Positions 1 to 11,159 of a DNA stretch of 64,000 nt are shown piece after piece. The stretch comes from Sphagnum compactum (Eukaryota > Bryophyta > Sphagnopsida > Sphagnales): assembly GCA_965153455.1 (NCBI GenBank), contig OZ234499.1, positions 6,458,515 through 6,522,514 on the forward strand, read 5' to 3'. Made by a program: the position numbers and the translations under genes. The notes below the pieces were generated by a model. It was not told the DNA's origin and ran no database searches. It saw only the letters and a program-made list of their open reading frames with translations. Within the stretch, counting starts at the first letter, position 1; every line of letters begins with the position of its first letter.

Positions 1-532
1 CAATCTGTTTCCAAGACATGGCTCTCCTCCATGAGATCTCATCCCCTGCATCCCTGTCTCTCAGACCCCAACATCTACACAGTCGCCTTCATGGAAAAGT
101 TTTGCACAAAAAGTCAATTAGGGTTTTGCGAAGTCACATACTGGGAGATTTGCGAAACCGGATCATCAGACAGTTGCTGAAGCTGCTCATACTTACGCTG
201 CAGCACAAGCGCCACCTCCGCATTCATCAAACACTTGGCCTTCACGAAATCTGCACACTCGCACAGACAGAAAAATGGCAAATTCATTTCTCAAACGCAG
301 CCGCAGAATGAAGGTATCTATCTTTTCTATCAGCTTGACAGACTGCACATTCTCTTCCCTTATAAAAAAGAAAAGAAAGAACCTCGTGAGAGTTTCTCGA
401 CACAAATCACAAAACGCAGTTTACTACCGAGCATGAAACAAGACGCCAAAGAAAAGAAAAGTTTCACCAACCTTCACCGAGCTTGAGTTCACTAGCATCC
501 TCCTCCTCCACCACTGGCGCTAGTCCCGACAT
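1..532 (-). CDS. RPB4: RNA polymerase II subunit RPB4, N-terminal part (gene continues off left edge)
   Basis: Rpb4 pairs with Rpb7 to form the stalk of nuclear RNA polymerase II, acting in initiation and mRNA handling. Two coding exons are visible on the minus strand. Exon 1 (472-532) starts MSGLAPVVEEEDASELKLGE. Exon 2 (142-250) follows a TGTGCAG acceptor and reads DFVKAKCLMNAEVALVLQ, then a KYEQLQQLSDDPVSQISQ stretch, before a GTATGT donor. The split codon (G|AT) keeps frame. Plant NRPB4 proteins have the same order: short acidic N-terminus, ELK-(I/L)-G-(D/E), F-x-KAKCLMN-x-EV, then EQLQQ-x-S-(E/D)DP. The acidic head and KAKCLMN block make RPB4 much more likely than an unrelated protein. 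The rest (Rpb4/HRDC-like fold) must lie left of base 1; no further exon is evident in 1-141. The N-terminus is slightly longer than in Arabidopsis, as I recall that protein. Confidence 0.85.
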
Positions 533-983
533 GTCTCCACCTCTCACTCTGTGCGTGTCTCCTCCTCCTCAAACCAGGTTCATTTCTCGCCAAATTTACT
601 GATTTCTCACTCGTTTTTTCCCTCCTTGTTGCTTCAGGATCATCACAGCACCAAAACGAACTTCAAAGTAGCAATCATCGACCAAAACTCCAGCGGCAAT
701 TGCAAATCAGCGAGACAAAAACCCTGCAACGACGACGACGCGCGACGAGAGCATCTTCCTCTGTCTTCTCCTTCCTTCGGCTTCGGCTTCCTTTCCATAG
801 TCTTTTTTTTGGGCTGCCCATGTATAGCCAAAAATGTAAATTAAATTAAAAAGTGCTAGAATCAAGTTCTGTCTTAGATTTCAATAGCCATATTTTGAGC
901 AAAAGTTAAGTAAAGATTCCAGATTTCTAGACTTGTTTCTTGCAGGTAGAAAAATATATATAGAAGGGTGTTTTAAAACTTTT
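533..983. other. RPB4 upstream region / probable 5' UTR and promoter
   Basis: This stretch lies directly upstream of the RPB4 start codon at 532. On the minus strand it is purine-rich, with GAGGAGGAGG and GAAGGAGAAG runs and CG-containing trinucleotides near 735-750. That fits a plant 5' leader and proximal promoter. No clear TATA box was found. Beyond about 840 the composition drops to AT-rich intergenic DNA. Confidence 0.4.
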
Positions 984-1274
984 ACTTTCATATTTAGTTT
1001 GTAGCCAAAGTTGGCTAAATCTTCTTGAGATCATTGCCACTTTGGCTACATCATAAAATTGACCAAAGAAAAACATTGTGACTTTCATATTTAGTTTGTA
1101 GCCAAAGTTGGCTAAATTTTCTTGAGATCATTGCCACTTTGGCTACATCATAAAATTGACCAAAGAAAAACATTGTGACTTTCATATTTAGTTTGTAGCC
1201 AAAGTTGGCTAAATTTTCTTGAGATCATCGCCACTTTGGCTAAGTTGTAAAATTGACCAAAGAAAAACATTGTT
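984..1274. repeat. Three tandem copies of a 97-bp unit
   Basis: ACTTTCATATTTAGTTTG recurs at 984, 1081 and 1178, an exact 97-bp spacing, and the copies differ at only a few positions. Each unit carries the near-palindrome TAGCCAAAGTTGGCTA and, about 30 bases later, CCACTTTGGCTA, so each can form a small hairpin. No coding potential is seen. Confidence 0.9.
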
Positions 1275-4200
1275 CCCATAGACACGAGAAAGTGCAGTTA
1301 TGATCTACCTAAAACCAAATAGTCATATATTGACTAATGGATTCAACCCACTCTCATTACTAGGATGGATGAAAAAACCAACAACCAATGTTTTCAAAAT
1401 AGCCGTTCATTTTTAAACATATGGTTGAGATGTAGTTTAGTTTAGGGCTTAGAAATCAATGGTAGTGGGTGTGAATTATCTCATTCACCAAAACCCTTGT
1501 GCAAGTTTTTGAAAGTCTATTGGCATAAGGAAGTGCTACATTCTCCTCAACAACTACGATAGTGGTCTTGCGTTAGATGTGCTTCCAAGCTTGAACCATT
1601 CTAGCTAGTACATCTCTTACATGTAAGCTTTTGTCTTCCTAATTGTCATGGTCTCGATGTTCCTTTTGATTACCATGGCCTTGTGTTTTTTTTTATTGTT
1701 ATAATTTTGCGTTCCTCCTAGTCTTATAAAGAGGCTTTAACTCGAATGGTAGGTACCCATTTTTATTCGACTTGACCAATGTGCAACACCAAGTTATAGC
1801 TTCCCAATTGAAAATTTCTAACAAAATGTTTGACGGGAACAATTGCGTGTAATAGTTTCTCAATGGGGTGATGACAACATCTTCATTTTCAAAGTTCAAT
1901 TATGACCCAATCCAAGTTGACACCATGATGTTGGTTGTTATTAATGCTTTTTAATTTGCTTCATCTTCCATTATTGTCAACAATAGCAAATGTTTTAGCA
2001 AGTAAAGAGAGACATGTACCAACTTGCCTTCCACCTTGCAAAACCCATTCTCTCCTAGTTGCACTTTGCACCTTGTGAATTGTAAAGTTTGAAAATTCTA
2101 GCTTGATTGAAGAATGAATATTTGTTATTCTTTTCTTGTTGAAACTAGAAGTTATATTTGTCACTAAACAATGATTTGATCATTAACCATTTTGTTTGTT
2201 ATGTGATGGATTTGTTTTGTAGCTACTAGAGCTCACACACAACCAAATGGCCAAGGTTTTTCACCATCTACTCAAAGGTCACAAATGCATTTCCTAGAGC
2301 CAAGGTGCAAATCATGTTTGGAATGACCACTCTTACAAGCATTGTATGACACTCAATTAGATGGTTACAACTAATTTCTAAAGCATGGTGTGACAACGTT
2401 TTTGAGTACTTATGACATTATTTCTTTTTCACATTACAAATACTCTCATGCTACCATCATCAAACTTTTCACCAATGCCTTGGCCTTGAGAACTAATGTT
2501 GCTAATCAAGCTCTCCAAATTGAAAATGTAAACATTACCTATGGTATTCAAGGTTGCAATGTTTAAAAAGAAGAATCTATTGTGGAAATCACAACAAAAT
2601 ATGTTTGAATTAATCACAATGAATAATTGGCTGCAAAATTTGTTTTCAAAATTAGTGTGCAATTGGAATAAAATATTTTTCCCAAAATTGATGTGCAATT
2701 GTTACAAAATCTATTTCCCAAAATCAGTATATAATTGTAACACAATTTGTTTGTTAAATTTGATGTGTAATTTGTAGTTTTAAATTGCTTTTGGTAAGCT
2801 TCTAGGGTAGTTTTTGTTTTGTGTTTTGTTTGTTGTAGTTGATTGTTTAATCATCAACATCATCTTCTTATCAAACATTACTACAATGTCATGAATGTAA
2901 GGTGATGATTTGAAGGTTTGAGAATTATTATCAAGTTTTATGTTTTCCATCAAAGCCTATGTTGGTGTTGCTATTGTTATTTAGATTTGTCTTATATTAG
3001 GTCTAGGGATATAGTTTGTCGCTTCCTTGTGAAGATAGTTGACTATTGGTTTTGAGATTCTTCTTTTCAATTTGTTACACCAAATATGTAAACTGTTTTG
3101 AATGCATGGTTTTTTCTTATGAACATTGTCTTTTGTTCACCATGGTTGTGAATTGTTATACGTTGTTTTGGGTTTGATTTGACATCACAATTTTTTTTCA
3201 AGGATTTCAAGAATTTGTGGGCATGGCCTTGGACCATGCGGTTGGCCTCATGGACAACACAAGGAAGTGAAAAGAGGAAGATATGGGACAATTGATTTCA
3301 TAGAAAAATGTTGATGCTAATAACCTTTAAAAGAGACTAATCATAGAGCTATTAACCATCCACTAGGGTTATCAAAACTAACGTGACATGCCAATTTTGC
3401 ATTGGGCATCACATCAACATCCATTTTCATTTATCGGTTGCATTTGCCAAGATTTGGCTACAACAAAAAAACTATTTTTGTATAAATTGGATCAAAAAAA
3501 TTAACAACTTGAAAAAAATTCTTGCACATGGAGATGGTGGGAATGGAATGTCTTACCTTATACATATACTCAAAAAAGCCTTGGAAGTGAATGAATGCCA
3601 AGTTTTCCATAACTTGTTCTCACATTTTTTATAGGCATTGGTAGAAAGGACATCCTTGAACTACTTTGAGGGTATGATGTTGATGTTATGAATTTGAAAA
3701 AAATCATGTACAAGGCTTGACTAAACATGATCCAATTCCACTACCTTGCAAAAAAATGCATTGTTGCATGAACAAACAAGCAAAAATAAAACAAGAAAGG
3801 AAAAATATGAAGTAGGTGAATGTCATATTTGTTGAGGTTTGTCATGACTGTGAGGAATTCCACAAGGCCATTGGACATTAGAATCCACAAATATGTGCCA
3901 AGATGCATCCTCATTTTGGATGCATTTGATGTATGCCATCCATGCTTGCACCTTGTGATTTCCATCTTAAACAAAAAAAAACACGTGCTTCGAGAATTTG
4001 TGAAAGTTTGGATTTGCCATTAAGACGGATTCAAATCTTTCATTCTCCTAAATTTACCAATGAACATTACACACTTGCTCATGTTCATTAACTTGGGGAG
4101 GTCATTTCCATTTTAATACAAGCAACGTGCAAAAAAATATAGGGTGCAGTTTATTTTTAAAAATAAAAATAAAAATATATTTAAATGTAAATAGTGTGCC

Positions 4201-7200
4201 CAATAATTCATTTTGAGAATATTTTGAAAGTATACTTAAAATACATTTAAAATATGCTCAGAATATGTCATTCTTTCATATCATATTAAAAAATATCATT
4301 TTGCCTCAACTACTTCTTAAGATATATAAGGAATGAGATCCCCAAGCTCATCAATTGTATCACGTTCTCCCTTTCAATTTCTAAGAGAAAAGTGTAAACC
4401 TTGTCCCCTTCCCTATGACCTATTTGGAATGTTTGTTCCATTTTAAAGATATCAATGGGTGAAAGCACACTAAGCCCCCCTAAAATTGTAGTCACATGTA
4501 TAATCTTTCTACAATTAAATTTTTTGGTAATGTTTGGACATCACATCTTGAATTATTTTTGCTTGTTTTAAGTATATTTGATTAGCTTTAAACTTCATCT
4601 AATCAATTATTTTTAAAAATTCAATAAACCTTGAAGATTTTGAACGTATGGAGTATATTCATGACAAATAATACTCATCACAAAGTTTGAAATTTTGAAT
4701 ATATACTTCAAAATTAGGGTTATGGATGGAATTCTTGGGTGAATTTTTTTATGGTGTATGATATTGATATACATCAATTAAATCTAGGAAAATTTAGAAA
4801 TTTAAAGCTTTTAGATGAAATTCCATTAAAAAAATGTGTTTTTTTACAATTGTTTAGTAGTGAATGCATAATAATATCCTATTTTTAGGAAAAAACCACT
4901 ACCATATAAAAAAGAAGGAGATTTTATAGATGGGAATTGCATTTTTTTTCAATTTTTTTTTTTTTGGTAATGTTTCATGAATCGTAAACATGAGACCCTA
5001 TGGCTGTTGAAAAATTGTAAATTATATGTACATTGGATTTATCCAATCTTCTTCATCTAACCGTTAGATCAAAATGAATTTTGATTTAAAAATGTTGTTG
5101 TGCAAATTCTAAAGTTTTTGATTTGTGTTTAGGATAACCAAAGGATGTTATCAAGATTTTAACTTACTATGTACTATAATACTTGTTATACATGACCTTT
5201 TTTGAACAAAAATGGTTCACCCTTAGTGTGCTTTCACCCCGAATCTTGAAAGTTGGCTGAACAACTAACATTGGCACCATTCAGCACAATCGTAACTTCA
5301 TCATGGCCTTCCACTTTGGAAAAATCTTGTACTTTTCCATTATGTTTTTTTGTGTTTAACTTGGCCTCACTTTGGACAACTTGAATAGTTCGATCAAAAG
5401 ACCTTTGTTAACCTTGGTTTAATTTTTTTCCTTTTACTTGGGAGGTTAGTAATTTTGGGGGAATCTTAGTAATTTTTATTACCAAGAATTATTATCTCCA
5501 CTTCGGTAGGAGGGTGGGGTAGATAGTAGGAGAAAGAGAAGCACAAGGTAATCATTTTTTAGACAAGTTTGTTTATTTTTAAAATATGTATTTTCATCAA
5601 AAACTCCTTCTTTTGAATAACTGTAAGTGCTGCTATGTTATGGCAATCATTTTATTGTAAGGTAGAATTACCATCCCCTTGTTTATTAACTAGACTATGG
5701 TCATTCCTCTTGATGTAACTAACCTATTACTACACTAGGATTATTCACTTAGGAAATAGAAGGATGGGAAGCTAAGATATTGTCCAAGGAGCATTTTTTC
5801 CTTCTACATATGTAATTTGTTATTCTTATGCGAATAATTGTAGTACAGTCAAAAAGTTAGTAAATTAGCTTTGGTGTGTGTAACACAATTTTTCCCTAGT
5901 ATTATTTTCAAGTTTTAGGTGATTATTGGGGACCTAGAATTGGGCATTATTTACATTTGACAACCATATTATGGATTTGGATCCATGGCTTTTGGTTGAT
6001 GTTGATATATGGTTGGATTTTTTAATGTTTGAAAATAATAAAGGAAATAATGGGTGTGACCATATGTGATTCCTTAACATTTTTTACTTTACCTTGGGAG
6101 TAATAGTAGGAAGGACCTATGGTTAGTATGATAGGAATCATAAGGGTTGTAGATAGTAACAAGTACAATTTAAAGTCCAAATCGGTATTAGGGGAGGACT
6201 GAAAGCAAATCTAAGCACAATGGGCAATAAGCCCCAATTGTCTAATCAAGCTTGCAATATAAAAAATATTAACCATTTCTAGTACCATTGGGGACTTACA
6301 AAACTACCATTAACTAGAAAGGGAGGGAGAAATATTAATGTTGAAAAAGGAATTACCTATCTTATCATCATGAATAGAATTGTTATTAAAAACCTTCGAA
6401 GATAACTAGACCAGATTATGGAAGAACAAAACAATACAAACCAAGATAATAATTTGGAAGAATTACCACAAGGCAAGTGGTAGCCCAAGGAGGGATTGAT
6501 GGAATTGTCTACTTTAATGACCATAATTGCAGGATCCTTGGGAGTTTTGCACATAATTTCCATATGGGTGAAATCATGGTCAAAGGAGTCAAGGGTGCCA
6601 AGGTAAAAGTCCTTTTCCAAGGATTACCAACATGTGACATGTGTCATTTATGCGTTGGTTTATGACTTAAAATTTTGTATTTCGGATATCCCATTTAACA
6701 CTGCATTTTAGATATAAATACATTTTGACTACAAATTGATTTTATATTGTGTATATTATGCATTCATGCCCTTTATCACATATATGAACAACTTTTGTTG
6801 AAGCCACATTTTCAAAATCAATAATTTTTAGGGTCGAAAACACTTTTCAGCCAAATGTGTTCAAATGGGTTATAAAAATAATTTTCATCAATTCAAGTCC
6901 TTCCTTGATTTTTTTGACTATGTTTTCACCTTGCTACTTTAGGACAATACCACCTATACAAACATCCATTCTATCATAAAGATTTTATTATTATTATTCC
7001 ATTTGAAACCATGGTAATCATGCACATTGTTCCTTTTCAACACATATAAATGTTAAAAAACTCAAATTAAAAATCTATTTGATCCAATTTTAGGTTTTGG
7101 TTTAGTTTAGGAATTTTGAAAGTGAACATTTTTATCATTAAAAAAGGACATTTTTACAAAGGACTTTCAAAAGACTCATATAATAACAATAAGTTGTGGT

Positions 7201-9653
7201 TAAAAAATGTGAAATGATAATAATTTATTAAACAAACTAAAAACACATTCACAATTTAAAAAATGTGGAATTCTTAAACTTTGAAAATTCAAAGTATGTA
7301 CAGTTGAAAATTTAGAATTTCAAAACTTCAAAAATGTTTTATGACATATAAATGAAGTATAATGTACATAACATAGTTGTAGTTTATATTACATTAAATT
7401 GAACTTTAAAAAATTATCATTTTTCAATATGATTTAAAATTATCACCTTTTTCAAGATGAAACATAAAATCCACAAGGAATTTGTACATTTTAAAAATTA
7501 ATATTTATTTAAAAATCATTCAATTTTTTTTGATTAATTGGGGAAATTTTAATCATTTTTCATAACAAGTTGCAAAAAAAAACATTCAAAAAATCATTCA
7601 TATGAAAAAGTTATTTTGGAAAATAAATACATGCATGTAGTCCTAATGTAAAGTAACGTTTGTGGTTCCTTTAAGTGCGTTTTGACCCAACCCTTAACAA
7701 ACATTACTTGCATCTCTACTTGTTTATCACAATGTTGGGTGAATGAGAAAATGGAAAAGGAAGTTTGAAACACTTATTTATTTAACTTTGTTCTATGTGC
7801 TTGTGTAGGAATGATGTTCAATTTTTAAGAAGGCAAAGATGACAAAAAACTTCAAAAGTAATGAGGATTTTATAAAAACCCACAACACAGCTTACGATGT
7901 AAGTAAAAATTACACGTCTCTCTACATGAGTTTGCAAAAATGTTGAATATGTTAATTAATTTGTCATGGTATTAGTTAGTGATTGCCACACTAGCGATGC
8001 ATACACATGACATGATTATATGCATCAAGGTCAGCACCAATTGTAAGGTAGTTTCCTTCAACAACTCTGATGCAACTTACCCACAAAATCAGAATATATT
8101 GACCATTATCATATATGGGTGAAAACATGGTAAAGTATACACAAAAAAAATGTAAACAACAAAATATTGAAGTCCCTTAAAAAAAAGACTAACAAGTAGA
8201 TGATTTTATGGGGATAATAAATTTTTTTTGGGACTTTATTTCTTAACTTTTGTTTACATGGACTTCAAAAGTTAAATTGTTATAATCATGTTTTTGAAAA
8301 CTACTTGTAAGTACTTGAATTTGTGGCAGTTTGAAAAATAAAGTTTAATTATTTGAAAGTAGGTGAAATGTTTTTGCAAGTATTTGGGTTTTTTTTCAAG
8401 CACTTCAATATTGATGTGGTAAACATTTTAATATAATTTATTTGGTTAATCAAATTTTGTTTCATAATTAAAATCATCCCCAACCCCTAAAAAATGGGGG
8501 ATATTTTTGGGGATATTTTTGGGGTACTTTTTCAAGTCCAAATCATATGACACAAATTGTTTTTAAAAGTTAGAGGGAGGTTAAAGATGCCCATGAAAAA
8601 AAAAATCATTTGATTTGAAATGCTAGAGGAAGGTTAGAAGTTTGAAAAACTATTTTTTTCGTGTTTTCAAGTAGAAAACAAGGTAACAAGTTTGTACAAA
8701 ATATCTTGTTTGCAGTCGTATGTAAAACATATTCAAATTATATAGGGTCCATTTTGCAATTAATATGTGATTATCATAAAACCTATGAATTTTTGACATG
8801 AGATTTTATTTTTACATGCATCATATTTCCACGGAACATTAGTCGCACATTAGTTACATTGGACATTTAGTTGCATGGCAATAAGGTTTTTATGGACATG
8901 ATTTTTCATAGTGATTTCAATATTTATTTACATTGAATATCTTCCTATACCACACATGTTTCAATGATTGGAAGGAGTTAAAACCTAGGCAAAGGATGGA
9001 ATAAAGCTTAGACTTCATTAACAATGGTGATAAGTTGACCCCATATCTCAATGATATCAACTTTTGCTAATGAAATTGAGTGGTTTTTTTTCATTTAGGA
9101 AATTGTTTTAAATTAAGTTCCACTTAAGATTCAAGAATTGAAAGGCTATTTTGTGGCTCTATGTTTGTGTATGAATTGTGTTTGAGTCCATATGTGAGTG
9201 CTTGGGTTAGTGGCACTACACTAAAATGTGTTTTAGTTCACTATGGGTTTCACTAGATTTTGAATGAATTTGAACAATTTTACCATGGTGAAACTTGTCA
9301 ACCCCTTAGTGAATGGGACCAGTTGTTACGGACAGTGAATTGGACCAATAGTACTTAGTGAAACAAGCTCATTTTTAAGTGAAATACAAATTTACCAAGC
9401 CATTTCATTTGCTAATTAATTAACTAAACATATGGAAATCAATTAAATTTAAATTATTTAATATTTAATATTACTAATAATTTCATGATTTTTAGCTTAT
9501 GAATTATTAACACGTGTCACTACCTATGCTAGGTTAAAAACTTAGCCTAAATACATAAGCATGTAATTAACCTAAGTAAGCACCTATTTTTAAAAATTAC
9601 ATAAGAGAATATTTAATCAACTTGCCATTGTTAATCACAAACACATAATTTGT
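1275..9653. other. AT-rich intergenic DNA without a recognisable gene
   Basis: About 8.4 kb of low-GC sequence with many homopolymer A and T runs. Open frames are short (under 90 codons), overlap in random frames and match no family I recognise. The only protein-like trace is a possible RNase H remnant near 6466-6580, listed separately. The composition suggests decayed transposon and satellite sequence. Confidence 0.6.
6466..6580 (+). pseudogene. Possible degenerate RNase H-like fragment of a retroelement
   Basis: A plus-strand reading that needs one frameshift near 6484 gives ASGSPR followed by GIDGIVYFNDHNCRILGSF and AHNF. This resembles the start of plant retroelement RNase H domains (G-A-S-x-G-N-P-G, then GG-(V/I)-x-D-H-x-G-N-x-x-x-x-F-S). 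The first catalytic Asp, the second block and any reverse transcriptase are not recognisable nearby. A chance resemblance cannot be excluded. Confidence 0.22.
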
Positions 9654-9710
9654 GAAGTTTGATCCTTTGACCTCTAAAATGAAGGCAAATACCCCTACCA
9701 TCAAGCCACC
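9654..9710 (-). repeat. tRNA-like head (A-box and B-box spacing) of a SINE or tRNA pseudogene
   Basis: On the minus strand TGGCTTGATGG (9708-9698) resembles the Pol III A box TRGCNNAGYGG. GGATCAAACTT (9665-9655) resembles the B box GGTTCGANTCC. The gap of about 32 bases is what a tRNA-derived promoter has. The body does not fold as an intact tRNA, so a SINE head or old tRNA-derived repeat is the better reading. Confidence 0.4.
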
Positions 9711-10140
9711 ACACTTGTTGTGATAATGTGTTACATTGCATTTTATTTATAAAATATTTCATTTTAAACATTACAAAAACATAAACTTTGAAAATTCATA
9801 TCTTATTGAGATTTTGTCCAAATGAAATAATTAAAATTTAATTTAATTTTTAAAATAATATACATAATTACATTTATTTCCTTTTGAAAAATGTAAAATC
9901 ATTTGAACAATTTGTTTTTTGAATATCACTATTCAATAACATTTCAATGACCATTATTTTGAAAAAAAAAATGTTTAATAAATGGATAAGATTTTTGTTA
10001 ATATAATAATACTACCTATGTGAGGCTGTTTTCAGCAGTTTTTAGGGCTAATTTTCATTATTCTAAGTTATTTCACCTTACATTATTTACGGCTATTTAT
10101 GGCTATTAAGTTATTTTAGGCAATTTTCGACTACTGTAAG

Positions 10141-10660
10141 TTATTTTTGGTTATTCGATTGGTGACTATTGTTGGTTATTCTATTGGTGGCTATTGGTGC
10201 TTATTCTGTTGGTGCCTATTCTATTGGTGTCTATATATTCTATTGGTGGTTATTGGTTTGTATTCCATTAGTGCATATATATTTTATTGGTGGCTATTGA
10301 TGGCTATTAGTGGTTATTCTATTGGTGGCTATTTGTGATTATTCTATTGGTGATTATTGGTGGTTATTCTATTGGTGGTTATTGGTTGGTGGCTATTGAT
10401 GGCTATTAATGGTTATTTTATTGACGACTATTCTATTGGTTACTATTAGTTGTTCTTCTATTGGTGGCTATTAGTGGTTATTTTATTGGTGGCTATTAAT
10501 GACTATTCTAATAATGGCTATTGGTGGCTATTCAATTATTGGTATTAGTAGTTATTTTATTGGTGGTTATTATATTAATGACTATTGTTGGTTATTATAT
10601 TGTAGGCCATTGGTGGCTATTGATGATTATTTTATTAGTGGTTATTTGTGGTTATTTTAG
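10141..10660 (+). repeat. TATTGGTGG-type degenerate minisatellite
   Basis: Roughly 520 bases are built from short variants of GGTTATTCTATTGGTGGCTA, with a basic step near 12-14 bases and higher-order units of about 24-30. Open frames here (for example 10147-10338 and 10521-10742) are a by-product of the repeat, rich in Trp, Tyr, Ile and Leu, and are not genes. Confidence 0.85.
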
Positions 10661-11150
10661 GTTTTATTATAAACTATTGTTGAATATTCTAGGTTATATT
10701 ATCATAGGCTCTTTGTGGTTATTTTATTGTAAGTTATTCTAGATTATTTTCCATAGGTTATTATTGATTATTTTAGGTTATTTTACCTGAGGTCATTATA
10801 TTTTATTTTAGATTATTTTAAATTGTTATACTTAGGATAAAATAACTTATAATAACATAAAGGAAAATGACCTTGAATAACCTAAAATATAACTTGAAAT
10901 AACATATATTATTTTAAATTAAATAACCTAAGGTATAGCATAAGGTTAGTTGAATAATTTAATTTAAAATAACTTAAAGTAAAAAGCCGATAATAAGCTA
11001 GCTATGATACCTTAAAGTAGAATAACGTATAATAATTTAGGGTATAATAATTTTTAATAACTTAAGGTATAAGTTAGAATAATTAAGGTAACTTAAAATA
11101 ATATAGGGTATGTCATAAAGTAGCATAGGGTATTTGGAACAATAATATAC
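10661..11150. repeat. AT-rich array turning into its own inverted complement
   Basis: Up to about 10830 the plus strand carries TTATTTTAGGTTATT-type motifs. From about 10840 it carries the complement, such as AATAACCTAAAATATAAC and AATAACTTATAATAAC. TTTTACCTGAGGTCATT at about 10775 faces AATGACC at about 10867. The segment could form a long imperfect foldback centred near 10830. Confidence 0.6.
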
Positions 11151-11159
11151 AAACAAACC

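Noticed and set aside
10147-10742. Trp/Tyr/Ile-rich frames such as 10147-10338
   Set aside because: They are translations of the TATTGGTGG satellite.
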